Part shown: piece after piece, positions 23,540 through 32,267 of the stretch
How the letters are laid out: each line of letters opens with the position of its first letter
Position numbering within the stretch: position 1 is the stretch's first letter
Assembly (NCBI GenBank): GCA_040757455.1
Contig: JBFLXE010000001.1
Span: forward strand, 1-52,773
Source: Kmv42 sp040757455
GTDB taxonomy: Bacteria; Nitrospirota; Thermodesulfovibrionia; Thermodesulfovibrionales; SM23-35
Direction: 5' to 3'
DNA length: 52,773 nucleotides
Translations under genes and position numbers: made by a program
The notes under the pieces: generated by a model
What the model saw: the letters and a program-made list of their open reading frames with translations, nothing else
The model's database searches: none
What the model was told of the DNA's origin: nothing

Positions 23540-24949
23540 ATGGTAGAAAAATACATGAATGAAAAACAGAAGTTGCTTTCCGCCCTGCCCTCCGTCGACG
23601 AAATCCTGAAAAGTGGCAAGGGTGTTGAGTGGCTAAACCTCTATCCCCGGCGATTTGTGCTTCAGGCCACAAGAGAAGCCATCGATAAAAGGCGAAGGGC
23701 GATCTTTGAAGGTTCTGTCGGCGATACATCGGACAAAGTGATTATGGCAGATATCGAGATTATAATTTCAAGGCTTTCTTCTTTTAGTCTCAGGCCCCTT
23801 ATAAATGCAACAGGTGTTGTAATCCACACAAACCTCGGCCGGTCGGTGCTTTCCGAGAATGCTCTTGAGAATATCAGGAGAGTATCAGAAAGCTATTCCA
23901 ACCTCGAGTATGATATTGAAGAAGGAAGAAGGGGGAAAAGGTATACACATGTTAAAAGGATCCTCAGGGACATAACCGGCGCTGAAGATGCTCTGGTCGT
24001 AAATAATAATGCAGCCGCAGTTCTCTTATGTCTCAACACACTTGCAAAAGGGAAAGAGGTGATTGTCTCAAGGGGAGAGCTCGTCGAGATCGGGGGATCA
24101 TTCAGAATGCCTGATGTGATGGCCTCAAGCGGTGCAATACTCCGCGAGGTGGGTACGACAAACAAAACTCATCTATTTGACTACGAAAAAGCAATAAATG
24201 ATAATACTGCCCTGATTCTCAAGATTCACAAGTCCAATTTCAGGATCGTCGGATTCACCGACGAGGTGTCGATCGAAGAACTTGTAGCACTCGGAAAGAG
24301 ACACGAACTGCCGGTTATGTTCGACCTCGGCAGCGGATGTCTTATTGATCTCAGACCATTCGGGATTCATAACGAACCGGCTGTCAGAGAGATCGTCAAG
24401 ACCGGCATCGATCTCACGACGTTCAGCGGGGACAAGCTTCTCGGAGGCCCACAGGGTGGCGTGATTGTTGGTAAGAAGGAATATATCGAGAGAATCCAGA
24501 AAAATCCTCTTACAAGGACTGTAAGAATTGACAAACTCACCCTTGCGGGTTTTGAGGCAACACTAATGGAATATGTGGACGAAGAAAGAGCGATGAACGC
24601 TATCCCTACTCTACGCATGTTGCTCCAGAAACCGGAAGAAATCAGAGCCCGCGCTCAGAAGATTGCGCGGAGATTGAGGAAAGAGATACCAGAGGCTGAG
24701 ACAGAGGTCATGGCCGATTCTTCCAGGGCTGGAGGAGGAGCGCTACCCGAGGTTGATCTGCCAACATTTGTCGTCTCTATCCGTTCGGGCCGGTTTTCGG
24801 TAAACGAGTTAGAAGAGAGATTGAGGAAAGGCGACCCACCAATTATCACGAGAATAAAGGAAAATTCTCTCATCATTGATGTGAGAACGATAAGAGACCA
24901 GGATCTGGATAGCCTCGTTAAAGGGATCAAAGCGGCTTTTTTCGGATAA
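23540..24949 (+). CDS. selA: L-seryl-tRNA(Sec) selenium transferase SelA
   Basis: PLP enzyme converting seryl-tRNA(Sec) to selenocysteinyl-tRNA(Sec) using selenophosphate; 469 residues. The family N-terminus is LLSALPSVDEILKSGKG. The signature NATGVVIHTNLGRSVLS and the PLP lysine context TFSGDKLLGGPQGGVIVGKK are intact. No convincing ribosome site precedes ATG 23540; ATG 23555 is an alternative five residues in. With SelB at 18.9-20.8 kb, the organism should decode UGA as selenocysteine. Confidence 0.96.
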   Translation: MVEKYMNEKQKLLSALPSVDEILKSGKGVEWLNLYPRRFVLQATREAIDKRRRAIFEGSVGDTSDKVIMADIEIIISRLSSFSLRPLINATGVVIHTNLGRSVLSENALENIRRVSESYSNLEYDIEEGRRGKRYTHVKRILRDITGAEDALVVNNNAAAVLLCLNTLAKGKEVIVSRGELVEIGGSFRMPDVMASSGAILREVGTTNKTHLFDYEKAINDNTALILKIHKSNFRIVGFTDEVSIEELVALGKRHELPVMFDLGSGCLIDLRPFGIHNEPAVREIVKTGIDLTTFSGDKLLGGPQGGVIVGKKEYIERIQKNPLTRTVRIDKLTLAGFEATLMEYVDEERAMNAIPTLRMLLQKPEEIRARAQKIARRLRKEIPEAETEVMADSSRAGGGALPEVDLPTFVVSIRSGRFSVNELEERLRKGDPPIITRIKENSLIIDVRTIRDQDLDSLVKGIKAAFFG

Positions 24950-25021
24950 ATCAACTTTTAGCAACTCTTGCTAACGAAGACCGGGGAAGATTAAAAAGCA
25001 ACGGGAGCCTGGGGTGTCGAA

Positions 25022-26470
25022 ATGAGAGGGTTCAAAAAGGGTCGTATTCTTGTCGTTGATGACGAGGCAGAGTTACTAAACCTGTTGAGAGATTTCCTCA
25101 CAGAACTGGGCTATGATGTGACAACCTGTAATTCTGGTGAGGAAGCGCTTGAAATACTGAGGGAGCATGCATTCGACGTCCTTCTGACCGATCTGTTGAT
25201 GCCCGGCATGAATGGCATCCAGTTGATAAAGGCGGCTGTTGAGGCAAATCCGATTCTTGTCTGCATTGTCATTACTGGAAGGGCAACGATACAGACTGCG
25301 GTGGAAGCGATGAGGTGTGGAGCCTTCGATTATCTCCAGAAACCTTTGGAATGGAAAACCCTGGCACCAGTAATTACGCGTGCGATGGAGGTCAGAAAAT
25401 TAAGGGAGGCGGAAGAGAAATACCGCACTATTGTAGAGGATTATCAGACTGAATTCATATGCCGTTTTCTCTTCGACGGCACCCTTACATATGTGAATGA
25501 GGCCTACTGCCGGTATTTTGGCAAAAAGAAGGAGGACTTGATTGGAAGAAGTTTCATGGATTTCGTTCCTGAAGGGAAAAGGGAATCCGTTCGAAAAATT
25601 CTCGCCTTGCCAGGTCAGAGGAATCCTGTAGTCTCTCTGGAGCACCCTGTAATCGCACCCAACGGCGAGACATGCTGGCAAAGGTGGACCTGCCGGGCCA
25701 TTTTCGACAAACACGGTCAATTTGTTGAGTTTCAGGCTATAGGACGTGATATCACCGACCGAAAACAAAACGAAGAAAAGTTGCGGCAGTCACGCAATCG
25801 ATTGCGCGACCTTACCATGCGGCTCACTGAGGTAACAGAGGCCGAGAGACAGATCCTGGCAAGGGAACTCCATGACCAGATAGGGCAAAACTTAACGGCT
25901 CTGGGAATTAATCTAAATATGATTCGTTCACAAATGTCTGACGACAGGAGGCAAGCCATAGCGAGAGTTGACGATTCTCTCGCACTGGTGGATCAGACTT
26001 CGCAACGTATTAGAGATCTAATGGGCGAGCTGAGACCATCAGTCATTGATGACTACGGCCTTCTGGCGGCACTGCGTTGGTATGGAGATCAGTTTTCTAA
26101 ACGGACGGGCATAAATCTACTGGTGGAGGGAGAAGAGCTCTCATCAAGATTGCCGCAGGTGATCGAAACCACTCTTTTTCGTATTATTCAAGAGGCGCTG
26201 ACGAATGTTTCCAAACATGCGAAGGCATCTGAGGTTTGTCTGACATTGAAGGAGATCGGCAAAAAAGTACAAATAACCATAAAGGACGATGGGCGTGGAT
26301 TTAAAGTCAAGGACCTCCGGAGATTAGCAGAACGGCCGAGGTGGGGAATCATTACCATGCGGGAAAGAGCTGAGGCCATCGGTGGGAATTTACGCCTGGA
26401 GAGCTCACCGGGCAAGGGTACCACGGTCATAATTGAGACAAGCCTTGAACAAAAAGTCAAACTTTCCTGA
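25022..26470 (+). CDS. Hybrid REC-PAS-histidine kinase (NarX/HisKA_3 type)
   Basis: 482 residues, soluble. An N-terminal receiver (residues ~8-122, phospho-acceptor D57 in LLTDLLMPGMNG) is followed by a PAS domain (~130-250), then a HisKA_3 dimerisation domain with H284 in ARELHDQIGQNL, and a HATPase with DDGRGFKVK and GIITMRERAEAIGG. Receiver-first order means it is probably regulated by another kinase and then phosphorylates a NarL-type regulator, none of which is adjacent. GGGGTG precedes ATG 25022. It stands just upstream of the HD-GYP gene on the same strand. Confidence 0.9.
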   Translation: MRGFKKGRILVVDDEAELLNLLRDFLTELGYDVTTCNSGEEALEILREHAFDVLLTDLLMPGMNGIQLIKAAVEANPILVCIVITGRATIQTAVEAMRCGAFDYLQKPLEWKTLAPVITRAMEVRKLREAEEKYRTIVEDYQTEFICRFLFDGTLTYVNEAYCRYFGKKKEDLIGRSFMDFVPEGKRESVRKILALPGQRNPVVSLEHPVIAPNGETCWQRWTCRAIFDKHGQFVEFQAIGRDITDRKQNEEKLRQSRNRLRDLTMRLTEVTEAERQILARELHDQIGQNLTALGINLNMIRSQMSDDRRQAIARVDDSLALVDQTSQRIRDLMGELRPSVIDDYGLLAALRWYGDQFSKRTGINLLVEGEELSSRLPQVIETTLFRIIQEALTNVSKHAKASEVCLTLKEIGKKVQITIKDDGRGFKVKDLRRLAERPRWGIITMRERAEAIGGNLRLESSPGKGTTVIIETSLEQKVKLS

Positions 26471-26620
26471 CAGACAACTCTTTTAAGTTCCATTATATTT
26501 AAAAATAATAAACTTTTATTAGACAGTTGCCGATATGCAAAAAGGTGCAATGAGTATTTCATCGCCGACGACCTAACCCTTGATTCAAAGATAATCTGAG
26601 AAAAAGAAGATGGAAAGAAA

Positions 26621-28726
26621 ATGTCGAAACAGTTGAAGCTTCCCGGGAAAAAAGATGTCGGAAACAAAAGCAAAGTTAAGTGCTGGGAAGTTTTTAGGTG
26701 CGAGAAAAAGACATGCCCGGCATATAAATCAGGGAACCCGAAGTGCTGGCTCATCACCGGCACTCATTGCCGGGATGAGATACAGGGAAAATTTCTTGAT
26801 AAGATTGGAATGTGCCTGGATTGCAGGATATTCAAAAATAGTGTGGACGTTAATTCTATGAGAGAAACCTACGAAGTCTTCAATGATCAGTTAAAGCAAT
26901 ATAGGACGATTGTCGAGGAAAGAGACAGGGAACTGGAACATGTTGGTCGCGAATTAGCTTTGGGCCTCTCTGAAGTCTTTGAGGCGCTTAAAAAAATTTC
27001 CGCCGGTGACCCTGCTGTCAGGATATCCGAAAAATCAGAATTCGAACTGATCGAAAAGTTAAAACATCTGGTCAATATAACCGCCGAAAATATCGGCGAG
27101 ATCGTTGATCTGTCACACGAATTTGCAATAAGCCTCGCAGAGCTTTTCGACGTTTTTCACAGGGTGTCACTGGGCGATCTGAACGCGAGAGTAACGGGCC
27201 TTTCCCGAATCGAGCTTCTGGAATCCCTGAAAAATATTACAAATGAGACTATAGAAAGCATCTCAAAAGAGATGGAAGAGCGCAGGGCAGCAGAAGATGC
27301 TCTTCGTGAAAGTGAAGGGAAATATAAGGATTTTTATCAGAAAGCTCCTGACGGATATCAATCGTGTGGACCTGACGGGATAATCCTTGAAGTGAATGAT
27401 ACGTGGCTTGAAATGTTCGGTTACAAGAGATTTGAGGTTGAAGGGAAGATGAGAATGACGGATCTTCTCACGGGTGAGGGCATGGAGATTTTCCAGAAAA
27501 AATTCCAAGATTTAAAATATGAAGGTGCTTTCGAAAATTTGGAGCTGGAAATAAGAAAGAGTGATGGCACCTTGCTGCCTGTTCTGTTAAATTCGACAGC
27601 TGTTTATGATGAGAGCGGCAATTTTTCAAAAAGCAGGACAATTATCAGAGATAATACGACTAAGAGAAATTACGAAAAGATTCTTCTTGATGCTGCAAAG
27701 CAGTGGAGGTCAACATTCGACTCGATGCCGTACGGAGTTATGGTTCTCGACAGGAATTTCAAAGTCGTCAGGGTTAACGAGTATATATCAACACTGATCG
27801 GCAGGCCAATCAAAGAAATAATAGGGATGAACCTGCAGGATCTGATCCGGAGTGAGGACATACATTCAATGCTTTCTCAGATGACAAGAATGGAAGATGC
27901 GTCCCGCAGTGAAACCTTTGAACATTACATCTCGGACTCCAAGAAATTTTTTATGGTCAGCGCGACGCCAATTGCAAACCATAGGGGACTGATCATGAAC
28001 TACATTCTTTCTCTGGTTGACATTACAGAGAATAAAGAAAAAGAGAAGCGTCTTATTCAAAGCAGAGATGCTTTTTTGAACATGCTCAAAGAAATTGATT
28101 TCTCCTATAAAGAACTTAAGGAACTTTACAATGGTCTTATACTTTCCTTTGTCAACGCGATTGATGCGAAGAGCCCCTGGACCAAAGGTCATTCAGAACG
28201 AGTTACACATCACGCGATATCAATAGCACAGGAAATGGCACTGAAGGAAAAGGACATCGAGACCCTGAGGATCGCGTCACTACTCCATGATATTGGTAAG
28301 ATCGGAACTTACGACATTATCCTTGACAAGCCCGGAAGACTGTCTGAAGAGGAGTTCAAACTGATAAAGATGCACCCTGAAAAAGGAGTGGAAATCCTGA
28401 GGCCTATACGCCAGCTTCAGCACATATTGCCGATAATCAGGCACCATCATGAAAGGATGGACGGTGACGGATATCCTGATGGACTCAGGGCTGAAGAAAT
28501 ACCCATTCTCTCAAGGATAATTTCGATTGCAGATTCTTATGACTCCATGACATCAGATCGGCCTTACAGGCCTTCGCCTCCGAGGGAGTATGCGATAGAA
28601 GAAATCAAAAGGTGCATAGGTACGCAGTTTGACCCTCAAGTGGCGGAAGCATTCCTGAAAATTCTCGAAAAGGAAAGAAAATCAAGGCAGACCGTATGTG
28701 TTTTCTCGCAAAATAATCCCCGCTGA
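26621..28726 (+). CDS. Two-CW/PAS/HD-GYP domain cyclic-di-GMP phosphodiesterase
   Basis: 701 residues with no membrane helix. The N-terminal Cys cluster (residues ~20-72: CWEVFRCEKKTCPAY, KCWLITGTHC, MCLDCRIFK) is of the two-CW type and may hold metal or an Fe-S cluster. Two HAMP-like helical stretches follow (~105-160 and ~165-220), then PAS domains at ~225-345 and ~355-475. The C-terminal HD-GYP domain (~510-690) has LLHDIGKIG and HHERMDGDGYPDGL, the residues expected for c-di-GMP hydrolysis. The Cys cluster and PAS pair suggest redox or ligand sensing coupled to c-di-GMP loss. Confidence 0.9.
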   Translation: MSKQLKLPGKKDVGNKSKVKCWEVFRCEKKTCPAYKSGNPKCWLITGTHCRDEIQGKFLDKIGMCLDCRIFKNSVDVNSMRETYEVFNDQLKQYRTIVEERDRELEHVGRELALGLSEVFEALKKISAGDPAVRISEKSEFELIEKLKHLVNITAENIGEIVDLSHEFAISLAELFDVFHRVSLGDLNARVTGLSRIELLESLKNITNETIESISKEMEERRAAEDALRESEGKYKDFYQKAPDGYQSCGPDGIILEVNDTWLEMFGYKRFEVEGKMRMTDLLTGEGMEIFQKKFQDLKYEGAFENLELEIRKSDGTLLPVLLNSTAVYDESGNFSKSRTIIRDNTTKRNYEKILLDAAKQWRSTFDSMPYGVMVLDRNFKVVRVNEYISTLIGRPIKEIIGMNLQDLIRSEDIHSMLSQMTRMEDASRSETFEHYISDSKKFFMVSATPIANHRGLIMNYILSLVDITENKEKEKRLIQSRDAFLNMLKEIDFSYKELKELYNGLILSFVNAIDAKSPWTKGHSERVTHHAISIAQEMALKEKDIETLRIASLLHDIGKIGTYDIILDKPGRLSEEEFKLIKMHPEKGVEILRPIRQLQHILPIIRHHHERMDGDGYPDGLRAEEIPILSRIISIADSYDSMTSDRPYRPSPPREYAIEEIKRCIGTQFDPQVAEAFLKILEKERKSRQTVCVFSQNNPR

Positions 28727-28838
28727 AAAACGGGATTTGCAGATTCGAGAACCATGACTTTTCTTTACAGGATAGGAATATTTTAAAATCAGACTTATCC
28801 AAAATCATAAAATCAAGATGGCTGGATGCTCATAAACA

Positions 28839-29552
28839 ATGAATTTGAAGAAGGAATATTCATTTTCCGTTATAATTCCTGTCCTGAACGAATCGTCTCG
28901 CATTAATCAGACCATAGAACACGTGTTCAAAACCAGTTCCCTTTCAGGCTTTGATGTCGAGGTGATAGTTGTGGATGGGGATCCCGGTGGCAAGACAGTC
29001 AATTCCATCCGAAGCGATAGTGTCATTAAGATCATCTCCCGGAAAGGCAGGGGAGCACAGATGAACAGAGGTGCAGCAGTTGCTCACGGAGATGTTCTCC
29101 TGTTTGTACATTCAGATACCATGCTGCCTGAAGATGCCCTGAGAGCAATCTCTTCCGTGATGAAGGAAAAAACACAGGTGGGCGGGGCCTTTGACCTCGG
29201 AATTGAGTCTGACAAATTAATCTTCAGGATTATTGAAATAGGTGTGTACCTGAGGACGCGACTCACGAGAATTCCCTATGGCGATCAGGCTATATTCATC
29301 AGAAAAGATTTCTTCAGAATGATACAGGGATACCGTGAAATACCTCTGATGGAAGACTTCGAATTGATGAGACGGATAAAAAAATTGGGATACAGGATAT
29401 CCATTATCCCGCAGAAAGTGAGAACATCTCCGAGAAGGTGGGAGAAGAAGGGAGTCTTATATTGTACATTCACAAACTGGGCGCTCAGAAGTCTTTACCT
29501 CTGCGGAGTGCATCCCGAAAAGCTGCTTAAGTTCTATTATAAAAATTGGTAG
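28839..29552 (+). CDS. Family 2 glycosyltransferase (TIGR04283-like)
   Basis: GT-A fold enzyme of 237 residues with SVIIPVLNESSRINQTIEHV, the DxD-like VVDGDPGGK, GRGAQMNRGAAVAHGDVLLF and VHSDTMLPEDAL, then RIPYGDQAIFIRKDFF and MEDFELMRRIKKLGY. The pattern matches the TIGR04283 group, which I recall as associated with radical SAM/selenoprotein-domain loci; selA and selB lie nearby but not adjacent. The sugar donor and acceptor are unknown. No clear ribosome site precedes ATG 28839. Confidence 0.8.
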   Translation: MNLKKEYSFSVIIPVLNESSRINQTIEHVFKTSSLSGFDVEVIVVDGDPGGKTVNSIRSDSVIKIISRKGRGAQMNRGAAVAHGDVLLFVHSDTMLPEDALRAISSVMKEKTQVGGAFDLGIESDKLIFRIIEIGVYLRTRLTRIPYGDQAIFIRKDFFRMIQGYREIPLMEDFELMRRIKKLGYRISIIPQKVRTSPRRWEKKGVLYCTFTNWALRSLYLCGVHPEKLLKFYYKNW

Positions 29553-29609
29553 ATACGCAGACTTGTCCAGACTAAGAAAATTGATATTTTGGACAGCAGT
29601 GATAAATAT

Positions 29610-29840
29610 TTATGATTGCTGCTCTTTTTTACCTATCCTGTCGAAAATCTGTTGCAATGCAGCGCAGATTTCATTCGATAATTTTTGAAGCGTATCCATT
29701 CTCTCCATGGCCTTTAAAAGAAGACTGTGCAGGTCATCCTCTTCAACAGATGCATCAACGAGTTCCAGCGTTCCTTTTACTGCTATGATGTGCTCATTGA
29801 TCTGGTCGGATATTTCTTCGAGTCTGTTGCCTTCTTTCAT
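29610..29840 (-). CDS. Orphan DHp-like helical protein lacking the phospho-histidine
   Basis: 76 residues with a good ribosome site (GGGAG five bases before ATG 29840). The stretch EISDQINEHIIAVKGTLELV lines up residue for residue with the histidine-kinase dimerisation helix consensus (ISHELRTPLTAIKGYLELL), and LLLKAMERMDTLQKLSNEI resembles its second helix. The phospho-accepting His position is Asp (D12). No ATPase domain follows. It may be a coiled-coil dimeriser or kinase decoy; a chance match of helical sequence cannot be excluded. Confidence 0.6.
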   Translation of the reverse strand: MKEGNRLEEISDQINEHIIAVKGTLELVDASVEEDDLHSLLLKAMERMDTLQKLSNEICAALQQIFDRIGKKEQQS

Positions 29841-29885
29841 ATCTTCTCCCTTTATTACGATAATTGCTGGATTCGGGTATTTATT

Positions 29886-30692
29886 TTACGTTTGATGCCT
29901 CAATATTTTTAGATCGCCCGCGCTTATTTTTCTGGTTTCACCAGAAGGAAGTCTTAAAATCAGCATGCCTTTCTCATCTATTGACTCCGCGAATCCTCCA
30001 TAAGTCTCATTACCGGCGATCACCATGACTTTTTTGCCAAGCGTGGAATTAAGCCTCTGCCATTCAAGGATGAGATTACTCCCTCCCTTTTCCTTCATAA
30101 TTCGGTACCACCTGTCAAGCTCATTCAAAATTTCCGCGATTATTTCAGTTCTCGAATAACATCCGCCTGTCTCGTTCCTTAGAGACGTCGCTATTTCTCT
30201 CACATCTTCCGGAAGAATATCCAGGCTGACATTCACGTTGATTCCTATGCCTATGATAGCGAAGATTATTCTTTCATCCTGAGTTCTGAGTTCGGTGAGA
30301 ATCCCGCCCAATTTTTTGTCACCATACACGATATCATTCGGCCATTTTATGGCAACGTCAAGGCCGGTTGATCTTCTGAGAGCATGAACACATGACACGC
30401 CGGCCATTACCGTGATCAGCGTCCCATCCTCCACATGGATTGACGGTTTTGTTATAACACTCAGATAGATGTTTGAACCTGGCGGGGATATCCATGTCCT
30501 GCCAAGCCGCCCCCTGCCTTTTTTCTGGCTGTCCGCGACTACTACCGTTCCATCTTCAACCTTTTCGGCAAGGTCCGCAGCAAATGTGTTTGTGGAATCC
30601 ACAGTCTCAAGAAGAATGATATTTTTCCCGATGAGCCCCTTAGCCTTTACTTCTATTTCATTGGCAGAAAGATCGCCGATCACCGAAATCAT
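29886..30692 (-). CDS. birA: Biotin--[acetyl-CoA-carboxylase] ligase (BirA catalytic form)
   Basis: Attaches biotin to carboxyl-carrier proteins; 268 residues. The biotinyl-AMP loop is KKGRGRLGRTWISPPGSN. KWPNDIVYGDKKLGGILTE and IIGIGINVN follow, and a C-terminal SH3-like barrel ends the protein. The N-terminal winged helix of the bifunctional repressor is absent, so this is the enzyme-only form. It is separated by 5 bp from the metallo-beta-lactamase-fold gene upstream on the same strand. Confidence 0.93.
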   Translation of the reverse strand: MISVIGDLSANEIEVKAKGLIGKNIILLETVDSTNTFAADLAEKVEDGTVVVADSQKKGRGRLGRTWISPPGSNIYLSVITKPSIHVEDGTLITVMAGVSCVHALRRSTGLDVAIKWPNDIVYGDKKLGGILTELRTQDERIIFAIIGIGINVNVSLDILPEDVREIATSLRNETGGCYSRTEIIAEILNELDRWYRIMKEKGGSNLILEWQRLNSTLGKKVMVIAGNETYGGFAESIDEKGMLILRLPSGETRKISAGDLKILRHQT

Positions 30693-30697
30693 GAATA

Positions 30698-31390
30698 TTA
30701 CTTCTCTTCTTCCAGAACAACTACCTCTATCTTACCTTTTAGCCCTGCCGCAAACCTCTTCGCATCATCCTTTGTGCCAACTATCGAGTCATAATGCATT
30801 GGTATTGCAACCTTCGGCTTTATATCAAGAGCTGCTTTGATAGCCTCTTCTGCTGTCATCACGTATGTTCCTGATACGGGAAGAAGTGCAATATCCACAT
30901 TGAAGTTTTTCATTTCTGGAATGTAATCGGTATCTCCAGCAATGTAAATACGCCGCCCCTTCACCGTGAAAATATATCCAACCCACCCCTTCTCTCTGGT
31001 ATGAAATGGTTTGTTAGTGTTATAGGCTGGCACAGTCTCTATATCGATGCCCTCGATGTTGATTTTGTCGCCTGGTTTCACAATCCTGACATTTCCTGAC
31101 AGTTTTTTAGCACAATCAGAGGTTGCCACGATAACTGTTTTTGCTGTCTGAATCTTCTTAATGTCATCAGGCGAGCAGTGGTCAAAATGCTCATGAGTTA
31201 CTAAAATTATATCTGCGGTATCTTTTTTCTTAATCTTGAAGGGGTCCGTATAGATAACCTTCTCACCTGCTATTTTAAAAGTATCGTGTCCAAGCCAGTG
31301 TATGTCCTCCACCATTGCTCTTACTCCTTTCTCCCCTGCCAGGGCGCTCACAGGCAGAAGCATTATGAGAATTGCAAAAATGATCGGCAT
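30698..31390 (-). CDS. Exported metallo-beta-lactamase-fold hydrolase (UPF0173-like)
   Basis: 230 residues with a signal peptide (PIIFAILIMLLPVSALAG), so probably periplasmic. Metal ligands are in LVTHEHFDHCSPDD (HxHxDH), AGDTDYIPEM and IPMHYDSIV. ATG 31390 is selected because GGAGGG lies a few bases upstream and it opens the signal sequence; a much longer frame reaches into parA but is not credible. The UPF0173/L-ascorbate-lactonase-like branch has no fixed substrate. It is divergent from parA across about 100 bp. Confidence 0.83.
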   Translation of the reverse strand: MPIIFAILIMLLPVSALAGEKGVRAMVEDIHWLGHDTFKIAGEKVIYTDPFKIKKKDTADIILVTHEHFDHCSPDDIKKIQTAKTVIVATSDCAKKLSGNVRIVKPGDKINIEGIDIETVPAYNTNKPFHTREKGWVGYIFTVKGRRIYIAGDTDYIPEMKNFNVDIALLPVSGTYVMTAEEAIKAALDIKPKVAIPMHYDSIVGTKDDAKRFAAGLKGKIEVVVLEEEK

Positions 31391-31487
31391 TGACTCTTCC
31401 CTCCTTTCAAGAATTATATCATACGTTGTTGCTATAATTATGCATTGACCGTTTGTTAATATTATCCTTATTGTTCCCACATAATAT

Positions 31488-32267
31488 ATGGGAAAAGTCA
31501 TAACGATTGTCAACCAGAAAGGTGGAGTTGGAAAGACCACCACAGCCATAAATCTTGCCGCCTCTCTGGCCCTTGCTGAAAGAGACATACTTATAATCGA
31601 TACCGATCCTCAGGGGAATTGCACGTCAGGACTTGGAATAAACAGGGATAACCTGGATAAGAGCCTCTATGATGTTTACGTTGGCAGATGTGGCATAGAG
31701 GGTGCCTTGAAGGACACAGCCATCGAACATCTGGATATATTGCCTTCGAACATTGATCTTCTGGGAGTAGAAATCGAACTTATCGGAAGAGAGGGAAGGG
31801 AAAAGGTACTCGCCACTGCCATTGGCCCGGTCAGAGAAAAATTTAAGTACATATTTATCGACTGTCCTCCTTCCCTGGGGCTTCTGACATTGAATGCACT
31901 TGTTGCTGCGGATTCCGTAATAATTCCGGTTCAATGCGAATATTATGCCCTCGAAGGACTTGGTCTCCTCACGTATACCCTGCGCCGGGTGAGAAGTTCT
32001 TTCAATCCTGATCTTGAAATAGAGGGAATAATTCTTACAATGTATGATATGAGAAATAACCTGTCACAGGAAGTCGCCAATGAGGTCAGGAAACATTTCG
32101 GTGAAAAGGTTTACAATACGGTTATTCCGAGGAATGTGACGCTTGGCGAGGCGCCAAGCTACGGGAAACCAGCAATACTTTATGACATCCGTTCAAAGGG
32201 CGCCCAGGGTTACCTATCCCTTGCAAAGGAGATTCTAAATGAAGACGGCTCTCGGAAAAGGTATTGA
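31488..32267 (+). CDS. parA: Chromosome-partitioning ATPase ParA/Soj
   Basis: Deviant-Walker ATPase that positions ParB-parS complexes; 259 residues, the size of chromosomal Soj. Walker A is VNQKGGVGKTTTAINLA, followed by LIIDTDPQGNCTSGLG and IFIDCPPSLGLLTLNAL; the C-terminal RNVTLGEAPSYGKP is typical of Soj. No DNA-binding helix-turn-helix extension, so it is the chromosomal rather than the P1-plasmid type. The 3' end overlaps parB by 29 bp. Confidence 0.96.
   Translation: MGKVITIVNQKGGVGKTTTAINLAASLALAERDILIIDTDPQGNCTSGLGINRDNLDKSLYDVYVGRCGIEGALKDTAIEHLDILPSNIDLLGVEIELIGREGREKVLATAIGPVREKFKYIFIDCPPSLGLLTLNALVAADSVIIPVQCEYYALEGLGLLTYTLRRVRSSFNPDLEIEGIILTMYDMRNNLSQEVANEVRKHFGEKVYNTVIPRNVTLGEAPSYGKPAILYDIRSKGAQGYLSLAKEILNEDGSRKRY

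Noticed and set aside
29590..29622. Terminator after the glycosyltransferase gene
   Set aside because: GCAG...CTGC with a following T6 is present, but the stem is unequal and AT-rich and lies in the 3' end of the opposite gene.
31391..31588. N-terminal extension of the metallo-beta-lactamase-fold gene across the parA start
   Set aside because: It contains no ribosome site and would bury the parA start; a signal peptide with GGAGGG begins at 31390.
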